Source: Candidatus Gastranaerophilales bacterium (GTDB lineage: Bacteria; Cyanobacteriota; Vampirovibrionia; Gastranaerophilales; Gastranaerophilaceae). From it: 64,000 nucleotides of DNA. The notes beneath the pieces were generated by a model. The model saw nothing but the letters and a program-made list of their open reading frames with translations, was not told the DNA's origin and searched no databases. Shown here piece after piece: positions 41,989 to 51,201 of the stretch. The stretch lies in contig CALUUI010000001.1 of assembly GCA_944323925.1 (NCBI GenBank), positions 62,001 to 126,000 of the forward strand, read 5' to 3'. A program made the position numbers and the translations under genes. The first letter of the stretch is position 1; every line of letters begins with the position of its first letter.

Positions 41989-42150
41989 ATGGAAAAGAAA
42001 TCAACGTTTGAGTATAGAGTAATAGAGAATAAAGAGAGAATAGAGTCAGAAAATAAAATTCGAACATCGCGACATCAGACGAATCCAATGTTGGAGAAAT
42101 TTTTAGAGTTTAGACAGGCAAAAAAATTACGACCAAAAGATTTGATATAG
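41989..42150 (+). CDS. Small protein, 53 aa
   Basis: 53 residues, highly charged (MEKKSTFEYRVIENKERIES, ending FRQAKKLRPKDLI). Soluble, helical, basic C-terminus. GAGGTG lies 4 nt before the ATG. Its stop is 1 nt before the next gene's ATG, so it is the first gene of a unit with the 168-aa gene and prmC. No family recognised. Confidence 0.6.
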   Translation: MEKKSTFEYRVIENKERIESENKIRTSRHQTNPMLEKFLEFRQAKKLRPKDLI

Positions 42151-42151
42151 A

Positions 42152-42658
42152 ATGTATGAAGTAAAGAGCAGGATTTATAAGGAATTAAACAGAGTTCAGA
42201 AAACGGGACTCTGTAATTTCTTACGTGCATTAGTCAAGGCAAATAATGATTTGTCTGTTGATGAGATATTAGATAAATTCATATCAGATGAGCGTTATTA
42301 TGAGGAGTTAGGTGTTTCAAAATTTGAGTTTTTATCAAATATTATTGATGATAGAGAGTTTTTAAGTGATACGCGGTTGTATTTATCAGAGTGCAAAAAG
42401 TATTACGATTATAAAAAGTCGCAGGCACCTATAGTTGCAGCTCAGAAGGCATTTGAAAAGCAGAAAAGAAAATTTTTACAAGAAGTAAAGATGTCAAAGG
42501 AGAAGCCGACAAAGAAACAAATTTATTATTACGAAAAATTATGTAAGCGATATAATATAGAAAGTATAGACGTGGAGAACGCCAGTCGTCTTGATATGAA
42601 AAATGAAATAGAAAGAATAATAGATGAACATTCAAGAGATTACAAAAATATTGACTGA
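42152..42658 (+). CDS. Hypothetical protein, 168 aa
   Basis: Not recognised. Helical and highly charged throughout; the C-terminal third (KEKPTKKQIYYYEKLCKRYN) contains a segment like the T-K-K-Q-x-x-Y-x-x-K helices found in small DNA- or tRNA-associated helical domains. No signal peptide or membrane segment. It begins 1 nt after the 53-aa gene and its last 35 nt overlap prmC, so translation is coupled through three genes. Confidence 0.6.
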   Translation: MYEVKSRIYKELNRVQKTGLCNFLRALVKANNDLSVDEILDKFISDERYYEELGVSKFEFLSNIIDDREFLSDTRLYLSECKKYYDYKKSQAPIVAAQKAFEKQKRKFLQEVKMSKEKPTKKQIYYYEKLCKRYNIESIDVENASRLDMKNEIERIIDEHSRDYKNID

Positions 42659-43454
42659 TGCGGGTATAGAGCCGAGTGAAGCTCAGGCTGAGGTTAAATG
42701 GTTAATACAAGATATATGTAAGTGGAGTCCGGTTGATATTATAATGGGCAAAAAATTGGATGAAACTCATATTTCGGAAATTGAGCAAATAGTTAGGCAA
42801 AGGGCAAAAACACGAAAGCCTTTACAGCAAATTTTAGGATATGCTTATTTTTTTGGAAATAAGTATAAGGTTAATTCGGATGTACTTATACCAAGAGATG
42901 AGACTGAGCTATTAGTAAAGAAGGCGCTTAAAATTATAAAGGAAAATAATTTAAAGGATATTCTTGAAATAGGTACCGGTAGTGGTTGTATAGCTTGTTC
43001 TTTGGCTATAAATTCTGATACATACGTTTTGGGTGTTGATATTTCATCAGATGCTCTTAGAGTTGCGCTTGAGAATGCTTCTACTTTAAATCTTAATAAT
43101 AAGGCCGTGTTTAGAAAGTCGGATGTGTATTCTAAAATTCATGCTAATGAAAAGTTTGATATGATTATATCCAATCCGCCTTATATCCCAAACGGTACAC
43201 CTGTACAAAAAGAAGTTGAATATGATCCAAAGTTAGCATTGTTTACAGCTGATTCTGAGGGGCTTGAGTTTTATGAAAAAATAATTTTGGACGCAAAAAA
43301 ATATCTGAAGGATAATGGTTATATTTTATTTGAATGTGGAATAAATCAGGCTAATAAAATAAAAAGGCTGCTATCAGAAAACGGATTTGGAAATATTGAA
43401 ATAGAAAAAGATTTAGCAGGCATTGACAGGGTAGTTTCAGCACAGAACTTTTAA
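42624..43454 (+). CDS. prmC: Release factor glutamine methyltransferase
   Basis: 276 residues, normal length. An N-terminal helical domain (1-85) is followed by a SAM-dependent methyltransferase fold: ILEIGTGSGC (114-122) binds SAM and NPPYIP (184-189) holds the target glutamine. Methylates the GGQ glutamine of release factors 1 and 2 for efficient termination. It starts within the preceding gene's last 35 nt. prfA, its usual neighbour, is not here. A strong bidirectional terminator follows. Confidence 0.95.
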   Translation: MNIQEITKILTDAGIEPSEAQAEVKWLIQDICKWSPVDIIMGKKLDETHISEIEQIVRQRAKTRKPLQQILGYAYFFGNKYKVNSDVLIPRDETELLVKKALKIIKENNLKDILEIGTGSGCIACSLAINSDTYVLGVDISSDALRVALENASTLNLNNKAVFRKSDVYSKIHANEKFDMIISNPPYIPNGTPVQKEVEYDPKLALFTADSEGLEFYEKIILDAKKYLKDNGYILFECGINQANKIKRLLSENGFGNIEIEKDLAGIDRVVSAQNF

Positions 43455-43476
43455 TAAGAAAGAGTAATATAAAAGC

Positions 43477-43508
43477 AAAAAGCCCTCAAATTTATCGAGG
43501 GCTTTTTT
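43477..43508. terminator. Bidirectional terminator between prmC and the amylase-family gene
   Basis: Perfect 11-bp stem (43477-43487 with 43497-43507), 9-nt loop, A-rich left flank and T-run on the right. Confidence 0.88.
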
Positions 43509-43527
43509 ATATAAAGGAATTTTTACT

Positions 43528-45804
43528 TTAAACTTGTTCAACAGTGTAGAACTTGAATTCTGCCGGCATGATTTTGCTAAACATAAGCTGATCAGTAGGG
43601 GTTTGGAATTTTTCTTCTACATAGTTTTCACCATCGAAAACGTATTGTCCTGTTATTTTGTAATCACAAGAAAGTCCAATATTTTTATCAAAGACTTCTC
43701 TGCCTTCTCTCACTTCAATATGTTGTTCTCCATTTTCCCATACCCAGAATTTTTCTGAAGGGTTATGATAGTTTGCAACAACAAGAATTGATGATTTAAG
43801 TCCTTCTTTTGAGATTTGCCATACAACAAAACCATCTTCGTCTTGCCTTATTATATGAGCTTCACCATTTGGTATAATCGGTGAGTTTTTAACAAATCTG
43901 TCAATTGCGTCAAATTTAGAATAAAAATCGTAATCTTTTTCTCTTGGCATCGAAATTTCAGCCCCGATTACACTTTCGATTCCTTTTGTTGTGAAAGACT
44001 CGTCTCCATCGATATACATAACAGGTCTTTGAGCAAATTTCCCGCCGGGAAGAAATTTGTATTTAAACCACTTAAACAAGGCTCCTTGTTCTCCAAGCTG
44101 TCCCGGATATCTGTCGATTGCTGAAAATTCTCCATCTTGGTTGTTATATGTTTTCAAAATCGATAAACAGTTTTTACTGTTTGCTGAAGTATTGTAATTT
44201 GTTAAATCCAAATTGTCATTTGCAATTCTCTCGGGTGTTTTATCGCTTTGTGCTACAATATCACTTCCCCAGAGTAAGTCAAAGTTCATATCTTCGTGGT
44301 ATTCTTTGAGATAATTGTCCCAGAGCATATATTCTGCAAGTGTTCCAAAGTATGGAATTTTATTTTTTAAAGCTGTATTTAGCTTTCCTAAAACTTTTCT
44401 TGGTGCTCTATAACTTATAGGGATACCATCTTTTTCTGAAACATCATCTACAATATGGTCAATGTGATCTACTCTAAATCCGTCAAAGTTGTAATCAGCT
44501 TGTAAATCCTTCATATAATTAATGAAGAATTCGATTACGTTGTTATTGTATTCTCCTGTTTCAAGATTTACAAAATAGTAAGGAGTTTGACAATCTAGGT
44601 TCGCAAATTTAGTAACATCTTCACCCTTGTAGTTGTAATGTTTGAAAGTTGGATATGATCCGCAATCACTCATTTTGTCAAATACAGGAACTCCGGCAGA
44701 ACACCAAGCTCCACCAGGAGCTGGCCACATCCCTTCGGATATTAGCTTTTGGGTTACTTCACCTTGATTTGTTATATCTGATTCCTTTAGTTTCTTTGAA
44801 TTGTTTTTTATAACTGATGCAATGATATGTCGTGCTTTTTTATGTAATTTAACTTGGATATCTTTTTCTAGCATTGCATTAGATAGATATTTTTTCTTTT
44901 CAATAAGTTCTTCTTGGATTGCATCATAAATAGCTTTGTAATTTTCTGCTAAATCTCCAATTCCGTTGTGAAGAGATTTTTTATATAAATCTTTTACTAT
45001 ATTTATATCTTCTTCACTAAATCTATCTTTTAATTGCTCAGCAACAATATCTACATTTTTTTCTATTTCTGAAATTAAAGCATTAATATCATACCATCTT
45101 GCACATTCAGGGTTTGCAAGAACAATCTTTGAGTATCTGCCGGTTTGAGGCAGTATATCATAGATTACGGGGTGCCCTGCCAATTGTGCCATTTCTATAA
45201 ATAACTTAACTTGTCCGTTTTCGTTGAATCCTGTTTTTTCAGTAATTTTTTTATCTTCTAAATTAGGACTTACAGCAGAAGACGTAGGAAGATAAGCACA
45301 TCCAAATTCTCTTGGGTGGAATGGTATTAAATATACTGTTGTAGAAAATATATTATTTTCTAAGTTGCCTGTTGGTAAAATCGCAAGTTGTTTTAGCCAG
45401 TCAGCCATTTTCCCCGTGTCTGATTGCTCGTTCCCATTTCCTAATCCTGCCAAATTTATTAACTTTATATTATGGCCTTCTTTTTTTATCCAATCAGAAT
45501 TCTTTATATTGTTTCTTGCAAGAACAGATGGATTGTCATATTTAAACTCTTTACCATCATATATTTGGTTTTGTTTCCATTTGTATTCCAAACAATAAAT
45601 AGCTTCTGCGTCACTTATTTCTTCCAATGCCCTTATATGTGGGTATGGTAAGTATCCGTTTGATTCTAATAAACTGTTTAAATAACCTTTGCGTTCTTCC
45701 GATATTGATTCATAAGAATATAGTTCTTTTAGTTTGTTGATAAAATCTGTTAATTGGGCGGCTTTATCAATCTTTGTTTCCTTCTTAAATAGAAAATTCA
45801 ACAT
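43528..45804 (-). CDS. GH13-family alpha-glucan-active enzyme, 758 aa
   Basis: A GH13 catalytic barrel with the nucleophile region GFRVDHI (D446) and the acid/base region TLAEY (E491). The barrel has a long insertion of charged helices (about 240-360) between the early strands and the nucleophile. Other family regions include IPFHPREFG near 160 and IYDILPQTGRY near 214. It lacks a signal peptide and is probably cytosolic, for example in glycogen or maltodextrin turnover. Closest subfamily not assigned. GGAG lies 9 nt before the ATG. It is clearly distinct from the two other GH13 paralogues in the window. Confidence 0.8.
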   Translation of the reverse strand: MLNFLFKKETKIDKAAQLTDFINKLKELYSYESISEERKGYLNSLLESNGYLPYPHIRALEEISDAEAIYCLEYKWKQNQIYDGKEFKYDNPSVLARNNIKNSDWIKKEGHNIKLINLAGLGNGNEQSDTGKMADWLKQLAILPTGNLENNIFSTTVYLIPFHPREFGCAYLPTSSAVSPNLEDKKITEKTGFNENGQVKLFIEMAQLAGHPVIYDILPQTGRYSKIVLANPECARWYDINALISEIEKNVDIVAEQLKDRFSEEDINIVKDLYKKSLHNGIGDLAENYKAIYDAIQEELIEKKKYLSNAMLEKDIQVKLHKKARHIIASVIKNNSKKLKESDITNQGEVTQKLISEGMWPAPGGAWCSAGVPVFDKMSDCGSYPTFKHYNYKGEDVTKFANLDCQTPYYFVNLETGEYNNNVIEFFINYMKDLQADYNFDGFRVDHIDHIVDDVSEKDGIPISYRAPRKVLGKLNTALKNKIPYFGTLAEYMLWDNYLKEYHEDMNFDLLWGSDIVAQSDKTPERIANDNLDLTNYNTSANSKNCLSILKTYNNQDGEFSAIDRYPGQLGEQGALFKWFKYKFLPGGKFAQRPVMYIDGDESFTTKGIESVIGAEISMPREKDYDFYSKFDAIDRFVKNSPIIPNGEAHIIRQDEDGFVVWQISKEGLKSSILVVANYHNPSEKFWVWENGEQHIEVREGREVFDKNIGLSCDYKITGQYVFDGENYVEEKFQTPTDQLMFSKIMPAEFKFYTVEQV

Positions 45805-46023
45805 TTGTGATAGCTCCTTAATATATCTTTTTTATATGATAGTCTTATTAGATACTAGCATAACAAAATCATTTTTACAACAAATAAAATCCTAAAAAAA
45901 TAAAATTGTAAATAGTTTATAATTGCTATATATATTGAGTTAGAGGTGTATAAAAGATGAAAAAAAGATTTATGAATTGTAAACTTTTGTAACAAATTAT
46001 ATGGTGTTTGAAATTCGGTAAAA

Positions 46024-46041
46024 TTTATATACTTTATATAT
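46024..46041 (+). promoter_or_regulatory. AT-rich promoter-like element shared with 41957
   Basis: Eighteen bases TTTATATACTTTATATAT identical to those before the 53-aa gene. The gene at 46072 follows with a GAGG Shine-Dalgarno. Confidence 0.4.
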
Positions 46042-46071
46042 GTAAGATGTAAGTAATAAGAGGATAAAACA

Positions 46072-47151
46072 ATGAATCCATTAATGATGTTAATGAGCGG
46101 CTGTTTTGGAAACTTTGGCGGAAGTTATACTTCTTGCGGAGTCGGAATGCCTTGGAACACATTAGGAAATATATGGACAATTGCCGGAATGCAAACAGCA
46201 ATGCAATGCGGTACAATGGGATTCGGTGGCGTATACGGTGGTGGTAATGTATATGGCGGTGGTAATGTTGTAGCCGGTGGAAATGTTGCTCAAACAAGAA
46301 ACGGTAATTATTCAACTGCTTCAGAATCTCCAGCTACTGTAAAGGCACAAATGGAACAAGCATATAATGACTATAACGCACATGTTGAACTTTGTTCTAA
46401 AGTAGAATCTTATATGAATGATACAACTACAAAACGTGAAACTTTGGCTGCAAATGTTGTTGCTGCTGATAAAAATATACTTACAGCAAATGATAATTTA
46501 TTAAAATTACAACAAGAACTTGCGAACTTAAAGAGTAATCCATTGTTGGATGTAAAAAATAAATCAAAATTATCACAAGATCAATTAAATCAGCTAAATC
46601 AATTAAATGCTCAAATACAGGCAAAACAAGCAGAGATAAAACAAGCAGAAGAAGCAAAGGTAAAAGCAGAGCAAGAATTAGAAAAAGCCAAAATAGAATT
46701 AGATGCATTTGATATCGCAGCAGATAAAACAAAAGAAAAATACAATCAAGCAGTAGAAAACAAAAATATAGCATATACCAAATATAGAGAATTAGCAGAT
46801 AAGTATTTGTCACTATTAAGTCAGTCAAATTCAACAGAATCAGTAGAGCACGACAAAGCGGCTGATTCAAGAGAATCTGGTAAATGGTGGGATAGAACAG
46901 TTTTGAACCCTACAAATTGGTTTAATAAAAAAGGCGGTTTATGGGGTGCAGACAAGAGTACACCTGATGCAAACATAGCTAAATGTTTAAGAAAACTTAA
47001 AAAATCCGGAAGAGAAGATGCATTAGCTTATGGTATTGAACAAGGGTTAATCACTATGAATAATGGTATTGCCGAAACTAAGTATTCTGAACTGGATGGA
47101 CTTGTTCAATTATATAACGGCAGAGACAAACTTACTGATTTAGAACAATAA
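46072..47151 (+). CDS. Gly-rich and coiled-coil protein, 359 aa
   Basis: Not recognised. Residues 1-95: Met/Gly/Cys-rich with GGVYGGGNVYGGGNV repeats and no positive charge, unlike a Sec signal. Residues about 100-265: long coiled coil rich in Lys, Glu, Gln and Asn (KLQQELANLKS, AQIQAKQAEIKQAEEAKVKA). Residues about 270-359: a compact, perhaps helical domain (WWDRTVLNPTNWFNKKGGLWG, then CLRKLKKSGREDALAYG). GAGG precedes the ATG. A good terminator follows. Probably a structural or surface protein; that is inference. Confidence 0.65.
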   Translation: MNPLMMLMSGCFGNFGGSYTSCGVGMPWNTLGNIWTIAGMQTAMQCGTMGFGGVYGGGNVYGGGNVVAGGNVAQTRNGNYSTASESPATVKAQMEQAYNDYNAHVELCSKVESYMNDTTTKRETLAANVVAADKNILTANDNLLKLQQELANLKSNPLLDVKNKSKLSQDQLNQLNQLNAQIQAKQAEIKQAEEAKVKAEQELEKAKIELDAFDIAADKTKEKYNQAVENKNIAYTKYRELADKYLSLLSQSNSTESVEHDKAADSRESGKWWDRTVLNPTNWFNKKGGLWGADKSTPDANIAKCLRKLKKSGREDALAYGIEQGLITMNNGIAETKYSELDGLVQLYNGRDKLTDLEQ

Positions 47152-47156
47152 TTTAG

Positions 47157-47197
47157 AAACAAGGCAGAATAAATGATATTCTACCTTGTTTTTTTTT
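47157..47197 (+). terminator. Intrinsic terminator
   Basis: Fifteen-position stem (47157-47171 with 47177-47191, one mismatch), 5-nt loop, run of nine T. Confidence 0.88.
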
Positions 47198-47234
47198 ATA
47201 CTTATTATATCTTATTGTTTCCTCACGGTTTTTA

Positions 47235-47263
47235 TCGACAAAAAATATTGTTTATCCTAAAAT
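47235..47263 (+). promoter_or_regulatory. Promoter of the MATE gene, leaderless geometry
   Basis: TCGACA (47235-47240), 17 bp, TAAAAT (47258-47263), 6 nt, ATG 47270. No Shine-Dalgarno. Confidence 0.6.
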
Positions 47264-47269
47264 CGGATT

Positions 47270-48595
47270 ATGCAATTAAAAAGGTATATTAAAGAAATAG
47301 TAGAAATATCAGCTCCAATTATTATGGGTAATTTGGGCTTTATTTTTATTGGTGTAGGTGATGTTGTAGTAGCCGGTCGTCATTCTACTCAGACTCTTGC
47401 ATCTGTAAGTATTGCCACTGCAATTCTAAACTGTATTATGATGATTGGAATAGGTATTTTATCAGCAGTGGCACCTATTATTTCTAATATGCGAGGAGAA
47501 GGTAAATCTCCTGAAAAATATTTCTATCCGACTGTTAAATTTGCTTTTATAATGAGTTTATTTATATCATTTTTGATATTTTTATCTGTACCGCTTATTG
47601 ATTGTCTTGGGTATGAAAAAGAACTTGCAAATCTTGTTAAAACTTATTCTATCATTACAGCCTTTTCAACATTTGGTGTCCTTTTACATAGTTCAATTAA
47701 GGATTTTTTGCAGTCATTTGAAATAGTTTTATTTCCTAATATTTTAACAGTTTTTGCAGTATTTTTTAATTTAGCATTAAATATATTATTTGTTTTTGGC
47801 TATGGAATAATTCCAGAAATGGGTGTTGCGGGACTTGCACTGGCTAGTTTAGTCACCAGATATGTAATGGGACTAGGGTTATATTTTTATGCTCTTTATC
47901 GCCTATCAATTAAAATGCACAGTGATCATTCATATTATAAAAATTTACTTATAATAGGTACTCCAATAGCTTTTTCTATTCTAATAGAATTTGTAGCATT
48001 TAATTTTGTTACAATTATTATGGGTAGAGTATCCGGTTTGTATGCTGCGGCACAAAATATCGTATGTACGCTTACAACTATCTCTTTTATGGTTCCGCTT
48101 GCTATTGCAAATGGGGTTTCTGTTAAAGTCGGTTATTCTAACGGTGCAAAAAATTATTTGGATGTTAGGCGTTTTGCGTTATCAGGTATTTTGATGTCTG
48201 AACTATTTATGCTTTGCAGTGCTTTAATTGTTGTTTCTTGTCCAAATTTTTTGATAGGGTTGTTTACAGCGGATAGCGAGCTTATAAAAGTTACTGTTCC
48301 TATTGTTTACGTACTTGCTTTATTTCAACTCTTTGATGGTTTACAAGTTACGCTTGCGGGTATTTTTAAAGGGCTTAAGGATACAAATATCGTTATGATA
48401 GCAAACTTTATAAGCTATTGGTTGATTTCCATTCCGCTTGGTACGGTATTAGCTTTTAAGTATCAAAAAAATATAATGGGATATTGGTACGCTCTTTGTT
48501 TGGCAGCGATTATTTTATGCACAATAATGCTTACAAAACTTTTATACAAATATAAACAATGGCAAAAAATAGCACCCGCTAAAAATATAGTTTAG
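47270..48595 (+). CDS. MATE-family efflux transporter
   Basis: 441 residues with about twelve membrane helices and the internal two-fold repeat of MATE proteins (region 1 near IVEISAPIIMGNLGFIFIGV; region 2 near LLIIGTPIAFSILIEFVAF). Na+- or H+-coupled export of cationic drugs or metabolites; substrate not predictable. It belongs to the same MOP superfamily as MurJ but to the NorM/DinF-like side. The leaderless promoter gives the start at 47270. A terminator hairpin overlaps the stop codon. Confidence 0.88.
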   Translation: MQLKRYIKEIVEISAPIIMGNLGFIFIGVGDVVVAGRHSTQTLASVSIATAILNCIMMIGIGILSAVAPIISNMRGEGKSPEKYFYPTVKFAFIMSLFISFLIFLSVPLIDCLGYEKELANLVKTYSIITAFSTFGVLLHSSIKDFLQSFEIVLFPNILTVFAVFFNLALNILFVFGYGIIPEMGVAGLALASLVTRYVMGLGLYFYALYRLSIKMHSDHSYYKNLLIIGTPIAFSILIEFVAFNFVTIIMGRVSGLYAAAQNIVCTLTTISFMVPLAIANGVSVKVGYSNGAKNYLDVRRFALSGILMSELFMLCSALIVVSCPNFLIGLFTADSELIKVTVPIVYVLALFQLFDGLQVTLAGIFKGLKDTNIVMIANFISYWLISIPLGTVLAFKYQKNIMGYWYALCLAAIILCTIMLTKLLYKYKQWQKIAPAKNIV

Positions 48596-48610
48596 CAAGT
48601 GCAATTTTTT
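48572..48610 (+). terminator. Terminator overlapping the end of the MATE gene
   Basis: Stem 48572-48583 with 48591-48602, with one 2x2 internal mismatch, then a T-run 48605-48610. It includes the stop codon. Confidence 0.65.
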
Positions 48611-48622
48611 AATTTTATAAAT

Positions 48623-49759
48623 CTATACTGTAGAAACTTGTTTTGCATTTTGTTTAGCTTTTCTTTGTTTTCTTCTCATAAGGTCAACAAATGCTTCAAG
48701 TCTTGTTATATAACCTGCTCTACCTGTTTGTTCATCCATTATTAGAGTTAAAATCGGAATATCACAGTCTTTTCTCATAGCAGGGAAAATGTTTTGTGAC
48801 ATAATTTCAGGCATGCAAGTAAACGGGCTAATGTGTATAATCCCGTCCTTGTGTTGTTCATTTGCGTAAGCGACATCCGAAACACATTCTAAAGCATCAC
48901 CGCCGATATCTCTCATTAAGTACGGTTTAGCAAGACGTTCAGCCCTTTGTAAGTGCGTTTCACCTTTTCTGAATGCTTTTGGTATGATGGCATCTTTTAA
49001 AAAGCTGCTTACAGTAAGGCTTCTTCTTGTCTGAACACCCATTCTCCCAAGCTCTCGTTCTATATTTTGGTTAGAAAAGTCATCATTAACAAGGTAAATT
49101 TCGCCTGTAATATCAACATTTAAAACTTCTCTGTTTGGGTCAATAGGGGTTTTTTCTATTATTTCCAGCGCTTTTTTATATGCGTGTTTAAGTTCTTGTG
49201 TGCTGTTTATTTTGTCGATTAGTTTAATTGCTTTTTTATAATTTTTTTCAGCACTCCCAGGGGTTATTTCTCTGGCTCTATAATATGATAACGCTGCACC
49301 TAGGTCATCTATGGCAAATACTTTTCTTATTGCAATATTTATGGCTCGCATAAAAAGTATAGGGTCATTTTTTTGTGTTAATTCTTTTAAAAAATTATAT
49401 AGACCTTTTATTCCATCATATAATGATAACTCAATATAATTTGCATTGTATCCCATGTCTTGCAAGGTCTTGTGTATATTTTGCCCATATTCTCCCAGTC
49501 TGCAAATCCCTGGAGAAGTAATCATTGCAACATAGTCAGCTCCGCCCTCTATTGCTTCAATAAAGTTGCCTAAAATAAGTTTGTATGGCAAACAAATAGC
49601 TTCAGGTGAATTTTTTGTTCCAAGAGAAAGCGTTTTCTTATTTGTGTATGGCGGAATATATGGCTCTACGCCTACTTTTCTAAGGGCAGCAGCCCAAGCT
49701 ATTGAAATTGTTCCCATATGAGGAAATGCTACTTTAATTTTTTTTGTTTCTTTTGTCAT
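48623..49759 (-). CDS. 2-hydroxyacyl-CoA dehydratase / DUF2229-related protein
   Basis: 378 residues. Segments KVAFPHMGTISIAWAAAL, CLPYKLILGNFIEAIEGGAD and SPFTCMPEIM match the family of proteins related to the D-component of 2-hydroxyacyl-CoA dehydratase (often annotated DUF2229). Cys residues in SPEAICLPYK, ITSPGICRLG and FTCMPE could bind an iron-sulfur cluster. The reaction in this lineage is unknown. ATG 49759 is preferred over 49786: it overlaps the gcvPB stop (ATGA) and AGGT lies 7 nt upstream. Last gene of a three-gene operon. Confidence 0.75.
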   Translation of the reverse strand: MTKETKKIKVAFPHMGTISIAWAAALRKVGVEPYIPPYTNKKTLSLGTKNSPEAICLPYKLILGNFIEAIEGGADYVAMITSPGICRLGEYGQNIHKTLQDMGYNANYIELSLYDGIKGLYNFLKELTQKNDPILFMRAINIAIRKVFAIDDLGAALSYYRAREITPGSAEKNYKKAIKLIDKINSTQELKHAYKKALEIIEKTPIDPNREVLNVDITGEIYLVNDDFSNQNIERELGRMGVQTRRSLTVSSFLKDAIIPKAFRKGETHLQRAERLAKPYLMRDIGGDALECVSDVAYANEQHKDGIIHISPFTCMPEIMSQNIFPAMRKDCDIPILTLIMDEQTGRAGYITRLEAFVDLMRRKQRKAKQNAKQVSTV

Positions 49760-51201
49760 TGTATTACCTGTTTGTTTTCTTTCCATTGTAAATCCGGATG
49801 TCGTGCTGCTTGGGTTTCATCTACTCTCCTGATTGGAGTGTTGTGTGGTGAATCCATAACAAATTCCGGATTCTCTTTGATTTCATCGGCTATTTTTAGC
49901 ATTACATCTATAAAATTGTCAAGAACCTCTTTTGATTCTGATTCTGTTGGTTCTATCATTATTGCTTCATGTACAATTAATGGAAAATATACTGTTGGTG
50001 GGTGAATATCATAATCCATTAACCGTTTAGCTATTCCTATTGTATTAGCTCCTTGTTCTTTTTGCTTATCTCCGCTTAATACAAATTCGTGCATACAAGG
50101 TTCATCATACGGTAGAAGATAAGTCCCTTTTAATTTTTCTTTTATATAGTTTGCATTAAGTACAGCATCTCCGCTTGCTTTTCTTAAATTGTTACCCATC
50201 ATAAGTATATAAGCGTATGCTTTTACAAGCACACCAAAGTTGCCATAAAATGCCTTTACTTTTCCGATTGAATGCTTGATATTGTAGTTTCTGAAATATT
50301 TTTCCCCATCAAAATCTATAACAGGAGAGGGTAAATATTCTTTTAATTCTTCTGTTACCCCAATAGGCCCCGCCCCAGGACCTCCACCTCCGTGAGGGGT
50401 TGCAAAAGTCTTGTGTAAATTCAAGTGTACGACATCAAATCCCATTAAAAACGGGTTTGTGTAACCCATAATCGCGTTGAAGTTTGCACCGTCATAGTAT
50501 AATAGAGAACCATTTGCATGCATTAATTTTGAAATTTCAAGGACTTTTTCTTCAAATAACCCTAAAGTATTTGGGTTTGTCATCATAATAGCGGCAACAT
50601 CTTTATCAAGATGATCTTTTAGGTCCTCTATATCAACTTGTCCTCTTTCATTTGATTTGATTTGAACAATATCAAATCCGCACATTTTAGCGCTCGCAGG
50701 ATTTGTTCCGTGAGCAGAATCAGGAACTAAAACTTTTGTTCTTTTATCATTTTTTACTTCAAAATATTTTTTTATAACCATCATTCCGCTAAGCTCTCCG
50801 TGAGCGCCTGCGCAAGGCTGAAGACTTATAGCTGACATTCCTGTTATAATTTTTAGTGCTTCTTGCAATTTGTACATTAACTCAAGTGCCCCTTGTGAAT
50901 CTTCATCACTGCTTAAAGGATGAAGATTTGTGAATCCTTCAAGTGAAGCTAGCAGTTCATTAACTTTCGGGTTGTACTTCATTGTACAGGAACCAAGAGG
51001 ATAAAATCCTTTTTCGATACAGAAATTTCTGTCTGATAGTTCTTTGTAGTGCCTTAAAACTTCAAGTTCACTTAAGTTTGGAAGGCCTATGTTTCCTTGC
51101 CTTAAATACTTGGATGAAATACAGTCACAAGAAGATAATTCATTATCAAGTAATATTCCGCCGTGGTTATCTTTGTTACTTTTCTCAAAAATAGTTTTCA
51201 T
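49756..51201 (-). CDS. gcvPB: Glycine dehydrogenase (decarboxylating) subunit 2
   Basis: 481 residues, the C-terminal half of the two-subunit P-protein of the glycine cleavage system. The PLP lysine is K264 in NLHKTFATPH, followed by the Gly-rich GGGGPGAGPIGV. LGSCTMKYNPK and ACGAHGE-like LQPCAGAHGELSGM are family markers. ATG 51201 is chosen: AGGAG lies 5 nt upstream, and it overlaps the stop of the sigma-factor gene (ATGA). The usual partner gcvPA is not in the window, so it must be encoded elsewhere if the enzyme is complete. The stop overlaps the next gene's ATG. Confidence 0.93.
   Translation of the reverse strand: MKTIFEKSNKDNHGGILLDNELSSCDCISSKYLRQGNIGLPNLSELEVLRHYKELSDRNFCIEKGFYPLGSCTMKYNPKVNELLASLEGFTNLHPLSSDEDSQGALELMYKLQEALKIITGMSAISLQPCAGAHGELSGMMVIKKYFEVKNDKRTKVLVPDSAHGTNPASAKMCGFDIVQIKSNERGQVDIEDLKDHLDKDVAAIMMTNPNTLGLFEEKVLEISKLMHANGSLLYYDGANFNAIMGYTNPFLMGFDVVHLNLHKTFATPHGGGGPGAGPIGVTEELKEYLPSPVIDFDGEKYFRNYNIKHSIGKVKAFYGNFGVLVKAYAYILMMGNNLRKASGDAVLNANYIKEKLKGTYLLPYDEPCMHEFVLSGDKQKEQGANTIGIAKRLMDYDIHPPTVYFPLIVHEAIMIEPTESESKEVLDNFIDVMLKIADEIKENPEFVMDSPHNTPIRRVDETQAARHPDLQWKENKQVIQ

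Noticed and set aside
45958-45993. 11-codon frame after GAGG before the Gly-rich protein gene
   Set aside because: Too short to support, AAA-rich, and explainable by AT-rich composition.
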